The notes beneath the pieces are model-generated. The model was not told the DNA's origin. It ran no database searches and was given only the letters and a program-made list of their open reading frames with translations. This document shows positions 8,923 to 17,829 of a stretch of DNA of 64,000 nt, piece by piece. The DNA comes from Paramoeba atlantica (taxonomy: Eukaryota; Discosea). The stretch's first letter is position 1; each line of letters begins with the position of its first letter. The stretch is taken from positions 186,001-250,000 of the forward strand of contig CDRNVI010000037.1 of assembly GCA_977017575.1 (NCBI GenBank). The letters are read 5' to 3'. The position numbers were made by a program, and so were the translations under genes.

Positions 8923-9740
8923 GGGCAACGATAACTTATATTGTACCCAAAAAAATATTTTTTCTATTTTTTAGTGTCTCGATTATAGAGCTTTCAATAT
9001 TTGGTTTTCCTTGGTTTTCCTGACATGTGCACCTGTTTTGACCTTCGCTGAGTCCTCAGGTGGAAGCATGATGGGGATATTCCGCAAGATTTTGTGTCCT
9101 TCTTAAAGAATCACGGAGTAGTGCTGGATGAACTTTGCCCTAATCATAAGACATCAGGTTCACCACATAAAAGAAATAAGTTGCTCCGCGTATGTGGGAG
9201 AAGGAATGGAAACGCAAAGTGTCGAAAGCGATTAAGCAGTTTGGCTCCTTATTTTTCGGCTAAGCAAAAGATGTCAAAGATGAAATTCATGTTCTGGATT
9301 AAGCTATGTCAGAGGATCGAAATGTCTAGTATAGCTTCCCAGTGTATGGTCAGCCGGGTGACTGCTTTTAAATGGAAACGTCAACTTCTAAGATGGGTGT
9401 CGAAGGCCTTTGAAGAGCCCAACAAGACTATACGGTTTTCGAAGTGTGCGGTGGACGAAACCTTTCTGGCAGCAAGGAACGCTTCCGAGCGCTTTTGCTG
9501 TCCCTTAAATCTGTTAAGAAAGAAATTATTTTGACAGAAGGTGGGGAATCTTGTTCTGATTCATCTGAAAGAGAAGAAGCAGAAGGTAACGAAGGTGAAG
9601 AAGATGACACGTAGAAGATAATACAACAATTCATGTCGTAAAGCGGAAGCGAGTGTTCAAGATGAAAGCACTATATTCTGTTAAAAAGTGGTCCAAAAAA
9701 TTATTTTTGAAAGTGGGTACAATATAAGTTGTCTGCACCC
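8923..9740 (+). mobile_element. Degenerate Merlin DNA transposon with 8-bp target duplication
   Basis: The ends are inverted repeats: GGGCAACGATAACTTATATT on the left and the complement of GGGTGCAGACAACTTATATT on the right. They are flanked by the identical octamer CGAAATCG (8915-8922 and 9741-9748). GGG termini and 8-bp duplications are the hallmarks of the Merlin superfamily. The enclosed transposase is broken. The element is a shortened relative of the complete copy at 24396-25837. Confidence 0.85.
9031..9614 (+). pseudogene. Merlin (ISXO2/IS1595-like) transposase, decayed
   Basis: The translation parallels the transposase at 24534. Shared points include IPQDFVSFLKNHGVV, CPNHKTSGSPHK, PYFSAKQK, and KCAVDETF with the first catalytic Asp. 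An in-frame TGA at about 9049 cuts the N-terminus. After VDETFLAARN about 200 codons are deleted, including the second Asp and the HTN-x-x-E motif. The sequence then resumes in another frame with the acidic Ser/Glu tail ending at 9614. It cannot encode an active enzyme. Confidence 0.85.
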
Positions 9741-9748
9741 CGAAATCG

Positions 9749-10100
9749 ATGAGGTTTCGAAGTTTCGCAGGAAAGGAAGTACTCATACGCTTTATGATCT
9801 ATATTGTCATCCAGAGTACATTCTTGGACCACAATGCCGTTGGAACGTTTCGCTCCTAATGTTAGAGCTCGTGCGAGTGAAAGCTCCGCTGTGATTCCCG
9901 CTTGGAAGTGGCCTTTCTCGGTTAGGAATGGGACGGCTTCGTGGGCGTCAGGGAAATATGGTCAGTGAGAAGATATAGAGTGCCTTAGGCGAAGGGATAC
10001 TGCCCGGGAATTTATTAGGCGGAAGCCTTTCTCTCGAGATGATGGAGCGTTGGCAGGTCCTCGAGGGAGGTCGCCTGACGCTTGGGGGGAGTGAAGTGTC
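9749..10100. other. Spacer; no gene recognised
   Basis: No frame gives the LRR cap. Short frames such as 9688-9894 run across the element boundary. This is probably the decayed 5' part of the LRR gene that starts at 10101. Confidence 0.4.
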
Positions 10101-10535
10101 ATGGAAATGGATGTATTTCCCATGTGTTCTTATCGGCTTGTAGATAACTTGTTTCAACTTTGTTGGGAATATTTGCCAAAACAACTTATCGTCCTTAGCC
10201 TTCCGAAAAACCAGCTTAAAGGGGAAATACCACTCTCGGAAATGCCTTATGACCTTGAGTTCATAAGTGTGGGAGAAAATGAATTTGGCGGAAGCATTGA
10301 TTTACAGCATCTTCCGCCGACCTTTAAATATCTTTATTTGCATGACAATTTATTTGATTGTCAGATTAAGTTTACCTTATTGCCGAAAAGTCTCGTTAAA
10401 CTCGATTTGCAGAACAACGATAAACTGCGAGGGGAGCTTGATGTTTCGTTACTACCGGAGTCCTTAAGGTACAGTGTGTGTAATACAGGAATCGTCGCTT
10501 TGAATGGCCCTACTGAAAGAGGATTTTCTTTTTAG
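10101..10535 (+). CDS. N-terminally truncated LRR protein
   Basis: This 144-residue frame begins directly at the WEYLP repeat edge. It carries four or five LRRs (LPKQLIVLSLPKNQLKGEI, LPPTFKYLYLHDNLF and others) and ends NGPTERGFSF. The usual N-terminal cap (P-S-W ... C-x-W-x-G-V-x-C) is missing upstream, so it is probably a remnant, though the frame is open to its stop. Its 3' end is copied at 7616-7838 and at 12766-13214, where an element has split it. Confidence 0.6.
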   Translation: MEMDVFPMCSYRLVDNLFQLCWEYLPKQLIVLSLPKNQLKGEIPLSEMPYDLEFISVGENEFGGSIDLQHLPPTFKYLYLHDNLFDCQIKFTLLPKSLVKLDLQNNDKLRGELDVSLLPESLRYSVCNTGIVALNGPTERGFSF

Positions 10536-10937
10536 CCTGTCTTTCTATTTCAAATTCTTTTTATTTTTGTAGACTTTGGAAACGTATTTTTGCAAGCTTC
10601 GGAATTTGAATCTTGTATATAGTTGGAAATATGAATAATACAAAACTCACATTTTACAGGGGTGTAAAGTTAAACAGGGGTGTAGTATACATGTATGTCT
10701 TGTTTTTTATCCGCGATATAAATTTTAATTTTAAATCACTATTAATTTAGAAAAACAAATTGATTAATTTTTAACTCATTATTTTAATTTTAATTCAATC
10801 TTTCTAGTAAATAGTAGTTTCAAAATACTATACGTGAGCGGGGCACTAAATATTTCCTATTTGACCCCTTTCCTTATCCTTTAGAACTCCAGTCGCAAAT
10901 TTATGATCAAATCTTTTACAAGGTATTATTAAAGGTT
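10536..10937. other. AT-rich spacer; no gene
   Basis: A/T-rich DNA with two GGGGTGTA motifs near 10670-10685. I see no coding or RNA signal. Confidence 0.5.
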
Positions 10938-11005
10938 GTCGGTTAAAAAAGGGTATCGGTTTGAAAAAGTTATCGGTTAAAAAATGTTATCGGTTAAAAA
11001 AACGA
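10938..11005. repeat. Short tandem repeat TATCGGTTAAAAAA
   Basis: Four variable copies of TATCGGTTAAAAAA (one with TTTGAAAAAG) lie in a row at one edge of a mariner transposase relic. They may be its subterminal repeats. Confidence 0.7.
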
Positions 11006-11029
11006 AAGGTTTCAATGATGGATTCCGGA

Positions 11030-11210
11030 AGTTGAGTCCGATTTCGGGGTTTTATCCCATTTTTTATGCGGCGAGCCATAGCTTCCCACGCCACTTCAGG
11101 GTTTAAGTCAGGAGAGAGAGGGGGAAGTCAATACGCCTTTTCGAGTACTTTTTTTTCACTTGAATGAGTTGGGGTGTTGTCCATTTGAAGGATGGACCTC
11201 TGGTGGGACC
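11030..11210 (-). pseudogene. Tc1/mariner transposase relic (DDE C-terminal part)
   Basis: On the minus strand this reads MDNTPTHSSEKKVLEKAY, a stop, LPPLSPDLNPEVAWEAMARRI. The D-N-x-P-x-H and SPDLNP-x-x-x-W motifs are diagnostic of the Tc1/mariner DDE domain. The expected Ile-Glu after NP is degraded (PEVAW), and a stop interrupts the frame. This subfamily differs from the element at 41286. Confidence 0.75.
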
Positions 11211-11544
11211 TCAAAAAACTAGCTATACCACTTTCCCCATATGCCAAAAGAAGTTGCTCAGAATCAACTGAGGCTCTCCCTCAAAGATGAAATAGAACAA
11301 CCCAAAGTTAAAAGAATATCCTATCCACAGCACTATCTCTCTCCCCTGAAAATATTTTTTGCGGCGGTCCGATTCCAGTTGTAGCACGCCGCTCCGGGTA
11401 AAGAGATGGTTGAGTTACGCAGACCTCTCTACCTTCTGTGATAGCCAAATCCTGGACGTCACTACAACATCGAATGCCGTTGTTTGCGGCTGATGAAACC
11501 GATGATATTCTATTCGGGTACTCTGCCGGTTCTTCCCGTTATGA

Positions 11545-12690
11545 GCTGAAAAGAAAGTACAGTCCAATGCCTTTCTGAAAGAAATCACGTTGAATTCCTT
11601 ATCACCCGAGATGATAGAATTGAACCTAAGAAAGAATAAGTTATTCGGCTCGATTTTCTGGTAATGCGTTATCGTCATCTCTGTCCATTTTGAGTTCATC
11701 TTCAAACTAATTTAGCGGTATAATTCACTAAACAGCGGAATTAATGATTTGTGGTTGTATGGAAATCAATTTTCTTGTATACTAGATCTACGCAATCCTC
11801 CAGACGCGTTAATGGAGTTCAATGTATGGAACGAGGGATGTGAATTATTTCTCCTGTGCTAGGATGGACGAACTACAGGGGGTGGCACGAAAATATGGGG
11901 GGGTCAAAATTTTTACAACTTGTCCAATTTTGGAAAGTAGCACCGCATTCGAGAGCTCTCGCAGAGATACGTGTCACCTGATATTGCGTTTCCTGTATCC
12001 AGGGGGGTAGGTCCCTATGCCGAAGGGGCTGAAAACAGTAATTGCAAGTTTGAAATTTTGAAAAATATGTCATTTAATATCCACAATGTCCTCCATTTTT
12101 TAGTAATGTAATCTTAATACGAGTTGGAACTGTCCTCAAAGTGTCTAAAAATGATTTTTTCTGTTCTCCTTTCAACAATTCAATCCCAGATGCGATCGCC
12201 GATCGCAACTCTGACCGATTTGTGGGGCATAATGAGCTTTTGTGGGCATAAGTTATCCCACAAACATTTTCTTCATACTCGCTTACTAAAAGTATGTGGT
12301 AGGTGACTTTAAGCTGTCCTCGAGGACTGTAACAATTCCGATCACGGTGCTGTACACCCCTGCCATTGGAATAAACCTGTTTCTGTTGGATAACGAGGCG
12401 GAAAGGTAAAAAAATAGAAGGAAAATACCTAAAATATCGAAAAAATCGAAGAATCTGAAGAAAATTGCAAGCTCCAAAAACGTATTTATTTGTCCTGAAT
12501 TAAAAAATTAAAATCACAGGAAACGCAATATCAGGTGACACGTATCTCTGCGAGAGCTCGCAGAGAATGCGGTGCTACTTTCCAAAATTGGACAATTTAT
12601 ATGAATTTTGACCCCACCCCATATTTTCGGGCCACCCCCTGTATAAACATTGGAGACGTCACTAATCTTTTCGTTATTTTGCTTCTTTAT
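11545..12690 (+). pseudogene. Broken copy of the LRR gene at 7999, split by a MITE
   Basis: From about 11560 the sequence follows 8390-8740 of the intact gene, including TGGTTGTATGGAAATCAATT and TTCTTGTATACTAGATCTAC, but frameshifts and small deletions abound. At 11875 it is interrupted by a 766-bp MITE. It resumes at 12642 with AAACATTGGAGACGTCACTA, matching AGTATTGGAGACGTCCC at the end of the intact gene. It has no coding capacity. Confidence 0.85.
11876..12641. mobile_element. 766-bp MITE with ~125-bp inverted repeats, TA-flanked
   Basis: Both ends start CAGGGGGTGGC-CGAAAATATGG and stay complementary for about 125 bp (for example GTCCAATTTTGGAAAGTAGC and ACGTGTCACCTGATATTGCG). TA lies at 11874-11875 and 12642-12643. 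The intact paralogue near 8712-8730 lacks the insert, which proves insertion at TA. The interior contains no transposase. Confidence 0.92.
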
Positions 12691-12765
12691 TAGTCCCATA
12701 TACGATTTTGGGTAAATCTCGATCTTTTTAACAGAATAAAATACTGCCGCTTCGCGCATGCGAAC

Positions 12766-13214
12766 CTGAAAAGAACAACGATAAACTTCGAGGCCTTATG
12801 ATTCTCTATCACCGAAGTCCGTGGCCTACAATATGCGTACAGTGCGTGGCTTTATTACGGGTTAATTAAGGGACACCCCCCATCAGGTTCCCGTAATTAA
12901 CCGTCCCCTAACTCTCTATTTTGTTTTCTAAGGCCCTACTATACCTTTTTCTTTCAATTATCTTCCTTTATTAATCTCCTTTTTGTTCAGTTATCTTACA
13001 AATACATTTTTATGTGTGCCTGATAACTTGCGCGCTCTGTTACTTGGGCGCTACACTTGTATTTCTTTTGTCCCATTCCAAAGGTATGACCCCACCCCTA
13101 TATTATCCCTTAAATACCCGTCCCCTAATTAAGCCGTCCCGTAATAACACCACGCACTGTAATACAGGAAGTACTTTTTTGAACGGCCCTACGCGCCGAG
13201 GATTTTCTTTTTAG
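12766..13214 (+). pseudogene. Broken copy of the LRR gene at 10101, split by a MITE
   Basis: Sequence from GAACAACGATAAACTTCGAG at 12770 matches 10411 onward. After a 320-bp insert at 12840-13159 it continues with AATACAGGAAGTAC...GGATTTTCTTTTTAG to 13214. The order here (7999-like then 10101-like) repeats the order of the intact pair, so a block was duplicated. Confidence 0.85.
12840..13159. mobile_element. 320-bp MITE (CAGTGCGTGG ends), TA-flanked
   Basis: The left end CAGTGCGTGGCTTTATTACG and the right end, complement of CAGTGCGTGGTGTTATTACG, are inverted repeats with TA on both sides (12838-12839, 13160-13161). Removing the insert restores GCGTAATACAGG, which parallels GTGTAATACAGG at 10478 in the related gene. 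Confidence 0.9.
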
Positions 13215-13239
13215 CCTAATTAAATATCCAATTCTTTAA

Positions 13240-13310
13240 ACGTTAACACTCCCAGAGCTACTTAACATTCCACTCCGGAACGTTAAACCAGACTGGTTTA
13301 TGTTCCGCAT
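13240..13310. repeat. Solo end of the CCACAGTCCGG/AACGTT element family
   Basis: AGAGCTACTTAACATTCCAC and GGAACGTTAAACCAGACTGG resemble the right end of the element at 40473-40904. No partner end is nearby. Confidence 0.5.
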
Positions 13311-13387
13311 TTTACTACTGGAGAATCGTCTTTCTTAGAATTTTTCTTTCATATTTTTCCGCATCATATTTCATACTGATATCAGAC

Positions 13388-14080
13388 ATGCGACCTGAAG
13401 ACCGATATCTAGACGTAAACCTGTGTAATCTGCGTTTTACGTATTCAAAAATTAATCCACATTTTAGTTGCGGACGAACCTTGCAAAGCACACTGAAATC
13501 GTTACATAAAAAAGAAATTACGCTGGAAGATTTACCCGCCCTCACAATACTTATGAAAAACCCTTCAATACCGAATAGAGTAAGAAGCAATCAAGGGCGC
13601 TTAAAAAAGACCCACCAAAACGACAAACAATCAGAAATCGAATATTACTGTCTCAACAACCGCAGACTATATGTAATCAAACGCTATATGCTCGAGGCAG
13701 GACTTTTCTCGCGAGAAGACATGAGAGTGGGTGAAAGAACGTTTTCTGAAAATTTGGACTCTGAAAAGGAAAGGCAATGCGAGATTTCTTCTAGTATTAA
13801 CACTGCGCCATTAGAAGAAAGTAAGGAAAGGGTGAAATCGTCCGGCAGAGAATTTGCTTTTCAACCGTTAAATTCCACTTTTTCAAAGAATGAACTCCCA
13901 CGTACGCTTCGAGTTCGAGTTCGACCTATGAACGCGAAAGAAGAACCGAAATACAACGCAGAGAGCTGCGGTCTGTATACTCGTGTAATTGGTGCAGGAG
14001 TCACGCGGGCGGCAAGACAGCGACAAGCCTGTGAGCCTCCTAATACGTACAAATTGGACTTGCCTGCATCATCGAAGTGA
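13388..14080 (+). CDS. Uncharacterised protein with RPED...DNRRLY-type (ParB/Srx-like) domain
   Basis: This 230-residue protein begins with residues RPEDRYLDVN-LCNLRFTYSKINP, then CGRTLQSTLKSLHKKEI, then LPALTILMKNP. A gap follows before YYCLNNRRLYVIKRYMLEAG. The pattern (R-F-T-x-S-x-I ... tL..tl..L..geI...dlP.L.i ... LNNRRLYV) recalls a ParB/sulfiredoxin-like fold seen in small proteins of many protists. That is resemblance from memory and not a search result. The rest (about residues 115-230) is charged and lacks a recognisable domain. The start is the first ATG in the frame. The gene sits inside the LRR and transposon cluster, is AT-rich like the LRR genes, and shows no neighbour that explains its job. 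Confidence 0.5.
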   Translation: MRPEDRYLDVNLCNLRFTYSKINPHFSCGRTLQSTLKSLHKKEITLEDLPALTILMKNPSIPNRVRSNQGRLKKTHQNDKQSEIEYYCLNNRRLYVIKRYMLEAGLFSREDMRVGERTFSENLDSEKERQCEISSSINTAPLEESKERVKSSGREFAFQPLNSTFSKNELPRTLRVRVRPMNAKEEPKYNAESCGLYTRVIGAGVTRAARQRQACEPPNTYKLDLPASSK

Positions 14081-14860
14081 GGAATGGAGATATCCATACA
14101 TACAACTGGACTCAGGATGAGTTCTTTTTTGTCGAGCTTTTCTGTCATAGTATAGCGATTCTGTAGCGAGCTTACATCAGTATGTATCTAGCGATGTACA
14201 GTGTCAGCAACAGGCAGCATCAAAGGAATTTCATCCGCCCTGTCGTCGACGAAAGCTGTAAACCTCTAGGCTCTGAAAGGAAAGTGAACAGGAATTCTTT
14301 TCTCACGCTTCGTATTTAAGCCTACAGCGCCTCTTCTTCTTTCTCCACAGTGGATAACCGTTTCCATCCGTTTTCTAGAGGCATGGTTCAACGCGCAGCT
14401 GAACTTGAATGCACTTCTTACATGTCATCAATGGTTTCTGGTCTTTGTTTATTCTTTTATGTTTTAAGGATACTCCAAAGATTCCCTATTGGATTCGAGT
14501 CCGGTGAATCTGTTGGCCATCGTGAATATTGTGAACTGGGATTTAAACTGCTCTTTGACTGACGCTTTATTTTGGTTAACTGTCTAATTTGACTGTCTGA
14601 ATGCACTCGACTGTAATTTTCTCTTTACGTATTTTGTCATCTGGAAGCTTCTGAAAAAGAAATTTATTTACAGGAATTTGCTAAGATCTTGGATAGAGTG
14701 TGCATCTGATGGTAGGTGTATAAAAAAACGTGCCGGGCCAACATCACCCTATTAACTAAGAACTCTTTTTGAAACTCGTATTTTCTATTAAGGATGAATT
14801 TTTACCTGAAATTGGTCTTCAAAGGACTTACCTAGACGTATTTTTCAACTATTCAATTAC
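14081..14860. other. Spacer; no gene recognised
   Basis: Only short frames of 60-95 codons occur and none has a recognisable motif. A T/C-rich stretch at 14320-14350 could be an unused leader. Confidence 0.5.
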
Positions 14861-15658
14861 ATGCTTTCAATAATTTCTTTGGTCGACAGTCCCGTGACTT
14901 GCTTTAAATCACGCGCCGCCAAAATTAGTGTCGCGAATCTCCCTCCGGAATTCGAACTTGCGAAACTATTTCAAGATGTCATTAATCCACACCCTTCTTG
15001 GACTACTGGAACTGCTGCTTGTACGTGGTATGGCGTGGAGTGCATTGAAGCCAAGATTTGCAATATTAAATTGGAAAGGCGTCCCTCATCTGTTTTACCA
15101 TTCAGTGGTGCACTTCGCTTTGAACATCTTCCACGATCTCTTTTAGAGTTGAATATCCAGTCGACTGACATCACGGGCAAAGTGCAGCTCATCGACCTGC
15201 CCCCTAAGCTTCATAGCTTGGTTCTTTCTGGAAACAAATTTTACGGGTCATTGGACTTAGTGTCTCTCCCGAACCTTATTAAATGGCTTTCATTGAATAA
15301 AAATCGGTTTTCAGGGAATATATGCCTGAGTGGGCTGCCGGCACAAATTAGACGTCTTCTTCTCGACAACAATGCTCTTACCGGAGCGCCCGACTTGACA
15401 TCGCTTCCGAGTCTGATACAGGAAGTAAGTCTTCATAATAATATGTTTTCAGGGATAATTGACCTGACTCAGCTTCCTCCTTCATTGCGGCGTCTCACAC
15501 TGGAAAACAACGAAGAGCTCAATGCGGAAGTGGAGAAGTCACGACTGCCCACGTTCTTGAATGCATACATAGAAGGGAACGGCGCATTCATGCACAGACA
15601 GAATAGTTTGTTTACCTTTCTAAACACGAAAATCTGCATTGCGAAACACGTTCCTTAG
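14861..15658 (+). CDS. Leucine-rich repeat protein with LRRNT-like cap
   Basis: This 265-residue LRR protein has a short hydrophobic start (MLSIISLVDSPVTCF) and then the family cap: LPPEFELAKLF, NPHPSWTTGTAACTWYGVEC. Eight repeats follow between residues 85 and 240, for example LPPKLHSLVLSGNKFYGSL and LPAQIRRLLLDNNALTGAP. Conserved Asn and Gly positions are intact throughout and the frame is unbroken. The N-terminal segment could act as a signal peptide or anchor, so surface or secretory location is possible but not shown. Confidence 0.87.
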   Translation: MLSIISLVDSPVTCFKSRAAKISVANLPPEFELAKLFQDVINPHPSWTTGTAACTWYGVECIEAKICNIKLERRPSSVLPFSGALRFEHLPRSLLELNIQSTDITGKVQLIDLPPKLHSLVLSGNKFYGSLDLVSLPNLIKWLSLNKNRFSGNICLSGLPAQIRRLLLDNNALTGAPDLTSLPSLIQEVSLHNNMFSGIIDLTQLPPSLRRLTLENNEELNAEVEKSRLPTFLNAYIEGNGAFMHRQNSLFTFLNTKICIAKHVP

Positions 15659-15892
15659 TAGTCTTAGATTTCGAAGTTTCCTTTTTCGGATTTACCAGCT
15701 CCGCGTGCCGTAGAAGGCCGAAGTAGCCTACAGCAAACCCTTTCGCCAAATGTAACTTCCTGATTGCCTACCAGCTAGTACAAACGTACTAGCTCATGAA
15801 ACTTTTGCGCTGCAGCAGGTCATCTAGGAATCTTGACTTTACAGATTTAAAACGTCTTTGGAATCTACTGTGTCTAACAATCTCAAAAACTT

Positions 15893-16005
15893 CTTTAGTT
15901 GCTTGGTTAAACGTGGTGGTTGCTTTCAACGTGGAAGGCACTGCCCCTGCGCGCTTCGCGCTGAAAACTACCTCTGCATTTAACGATGCGACAAAAATTG
16001 TAAAA
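15893..16005. mobile_element. Fold-back element (GCTT-GTTAAACG...GTTTTCAAC family)
   Basis: TTGCTTGGTTAAACGTGGTG at the left is partly complementary to the right side, ACTACCTCTGCATTTAACGA. Internal halves (CTTTCAACG and CGCGCTGAAAACTACC) are also inverted. Other copies or halves lie at 23741-23837 (best preserved), 26569-26600, 37815-37985, 45848-45890 and 58757-58830. It has no coding capacity. Confidence 0.65.
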
Positions 16006-16036
16006 TAAAATCGAGAAAAATTAACATTCTATGTGA

Positions 16037-16154
16037 CGAACCATTTTCGAGAATGTCCACGTGACTCTGTGAGAGCTCTCCAACGCGCTATTATTTTCGT
16101 AAATTCGCCGAGTCTTACATATTTCGATCCCCCGTATTTTCGTGCCCACCCCTG
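16037..16154. repeat. Solo end of the CAGGGGTGGGC MITE family
   Basis: Reading leftward from 16154, the complement CAGGGGTGGGCACGAAAATA and the internal GAGAGCTCTC are the same features seen at 2614-3365 and 11876-12641. No matching left end lies within 1 kb. Confidence 0.7.
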
Positions 16155-16219
16155 TATATTTTTCTAATTTACCCACTATTCCAGAGAATGGTAATTAATG
16201 CAATAGATCCCTACTGTCA

Positions 16220-17662
16220 ATGGATTGTGCAATCTGTTATTTACCACTTTTTGGCGACCTCCTCTCCCCGGAAACGGCTTTTTCTGAGCTTCCCAGCGAG
16301 ACCACAGCTATCTCGAGCACTACCTGTGGGCACTGCTTTCACACTCCTTGTATCACACAAGCCTTGCGACTTCTTCCTCAGTGTCCGACATGTAACGCCG
16401 CACAGCAGCCTCACGCAGTCCATGCACTGTACTTGAATTTAGCATCACTCTACCCCCCAGACATTTTAACCGGATCGAGCCGAAACGTTTCCTCCACACC
16501 TTCGGCGGTTTCTCGCTTGCAACGGATACACTTAGGAAAAAAAATCCGGGCACAGCTTCGTTCGATTGATTCACTAAACCGTGCCAGGGAGGAGAACACA
16601 GCGCAACTCCATGCATGTCATGACGAGATTGACACCACGCAAGAAAGTCTACATGCCGCATCCGGAGAGCTTAGCGAATTACAAGACTCCTCTGCGAAGC
16701 TGCTGCAAGAAAATGCCGCACTGGAAGTACATTGTGAGAAACTGGAAGCCATCCATGTGGGGGCGCAATTTATGGAAGGCGGAGAAATCGACGAAAGCCG
16801 CCTGGGTCTGGCACGTATTCCTCCACGGGTGCACGAGTGTATGCGTGCCACACGAAGGATGCTAACACACTGTCAAAGCGACTTGGAGATGGCCCAAAAA
16901 CTTCATCAAAAGATGAAGAACGAAAATGAAGCGCTACGCCAGAAACTGTATCTCTATAAAGCACAAAGAAGGGGACACACATGGCAAGCGAGAGGTCATC
17001 GAGAGAAAGGGGTCACGAACGAATTGAAGCGCTATCCTGTCGGAAAAAACGATTTGCCCTCGCAGAATCATTCCCCAGTTTTACGAAATCATACTGTTGA
17101 TTCGTGTGCTATTCAGTCTGTTTACTCTTCGAATCGTATTTCTTATGCGGATCGCGTAGGTAGCTCCTCGGATTCCAGACCTAACAAATTTGAAGTAAAT
17201 GAAGTTTTAGATAAACCGCATGTTTCCTTAGTATCCGCAAGACAGAATGGTGAGAATCAAGATTCAATCGATTTGCTTCGAGCAGATAAGCTAAACGGTG
17301 ATGAAAATTGCACGAAAAGCAATATCCCATTTACACCTCAAGAGGCCAAACAATTATTTTCCCCAAGTGAATGTAGCCCTATGAATGTGGACATAGACTC
17401 CTCCTCGCAACCAATGCAAACGCAAAACTCATGTATAACCTCCACTAGCAGCAGTCAAGTTTTGAGCAATGAAAGGAGCGAAGTTATAGAACTTTCACCC
17501 CAGAAAAGTAAAGTTGCACCGCGCACACCAGGACAACAAAGGTGTCCTAAATTGTCTCAAAAATCACAACTCTCTACGTCTTTATTGACATTTACAGTTG
17601 TACCGCACCATAACACTCATATAGTTCCCAATGTTGTACAGGAAATTGATCTAAACATCTAG
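16220..17662 (+). CDS. RING-H2 finger coiled-coil protein (TRAIP-like layout), copy 1
   Basis: This 480-residue protein starts with a RING-H2 domain: CAIC, a spacer, then STTCGHCFHTPC and CPTC, giving the C-x2-C...C-x-H-x2-H-x2-C...C-x2-C zinc ligands. Heptad-rich coiled coil occupies about residues 95-260 (REENTAQLHACHDEID..., LLQENAALEVHCEKLEAIH). A conserved block LGLARIPPRVHECMRATRRML follows, and then a Ser/Asn-rich disordered tail ends in VVQEIDLNI. Such a layout is typical of E3 ubiquitin ligases of the TRAIP type, but homology beyond the RING is inference. The start is the ATG directly before DCAIC. A paralogue follows immediately in tandem. Confidence 0.75.
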   Translation: MDCAICYLPLFGDLLSPETAFSELPSETTAISSTTCGHCFHTPCITQALRLLPQCPTCNAAQQPHAVHALYLNLASLYPPDILTGSSRNVSSTPSAVSRLQRIHLGKKIRAQLRSIDSLNRAREENTAQLHACHDEIDTTQESLHAASGELSELQDSSAKLLQENAALEVHCEKLEAIHVGAQFMEGGEIDESRLGLARIPPRVHECMRATRRMLTHCQSDLEMAQKLHQKMKNENEALRQKLYLYKAQRRGHTWQARGHREKGVTNELKRYPVGKNDLPSQNHSPVLRNHTVDSCAIQSVYSSNRISYADRVGSSSDSRPNKFEVNEVLDKPHVSLVSARQNGENQDSIDLLRADKLNGDENCTKSNIPFTPQEAKQLFSPSECSPMNVDIDSSSQPMQTQNSCITSTSSSQVLSNERSEVIELSPQKSKVAPRTPGQQRCPKLSQKSQLSTSLLTFTVVPHHNTHIVPNVVQEIDLNI

Positions 17663-17829
17663 AATGACACCAAACAAGACACTCGAATTTCTTATCAAAT
17701 CAATATCGCCTTGTTGAGTGTAGGTGTTTGTAAGAAGCGGTGCATTCACGTACACGTTGGCGTCATTCCTTCAGCTCCGTCCTCTTTTTTTTTCATTTTT
17801 TCTTCTCCTCCCGCCATGAGAATGCCGCC

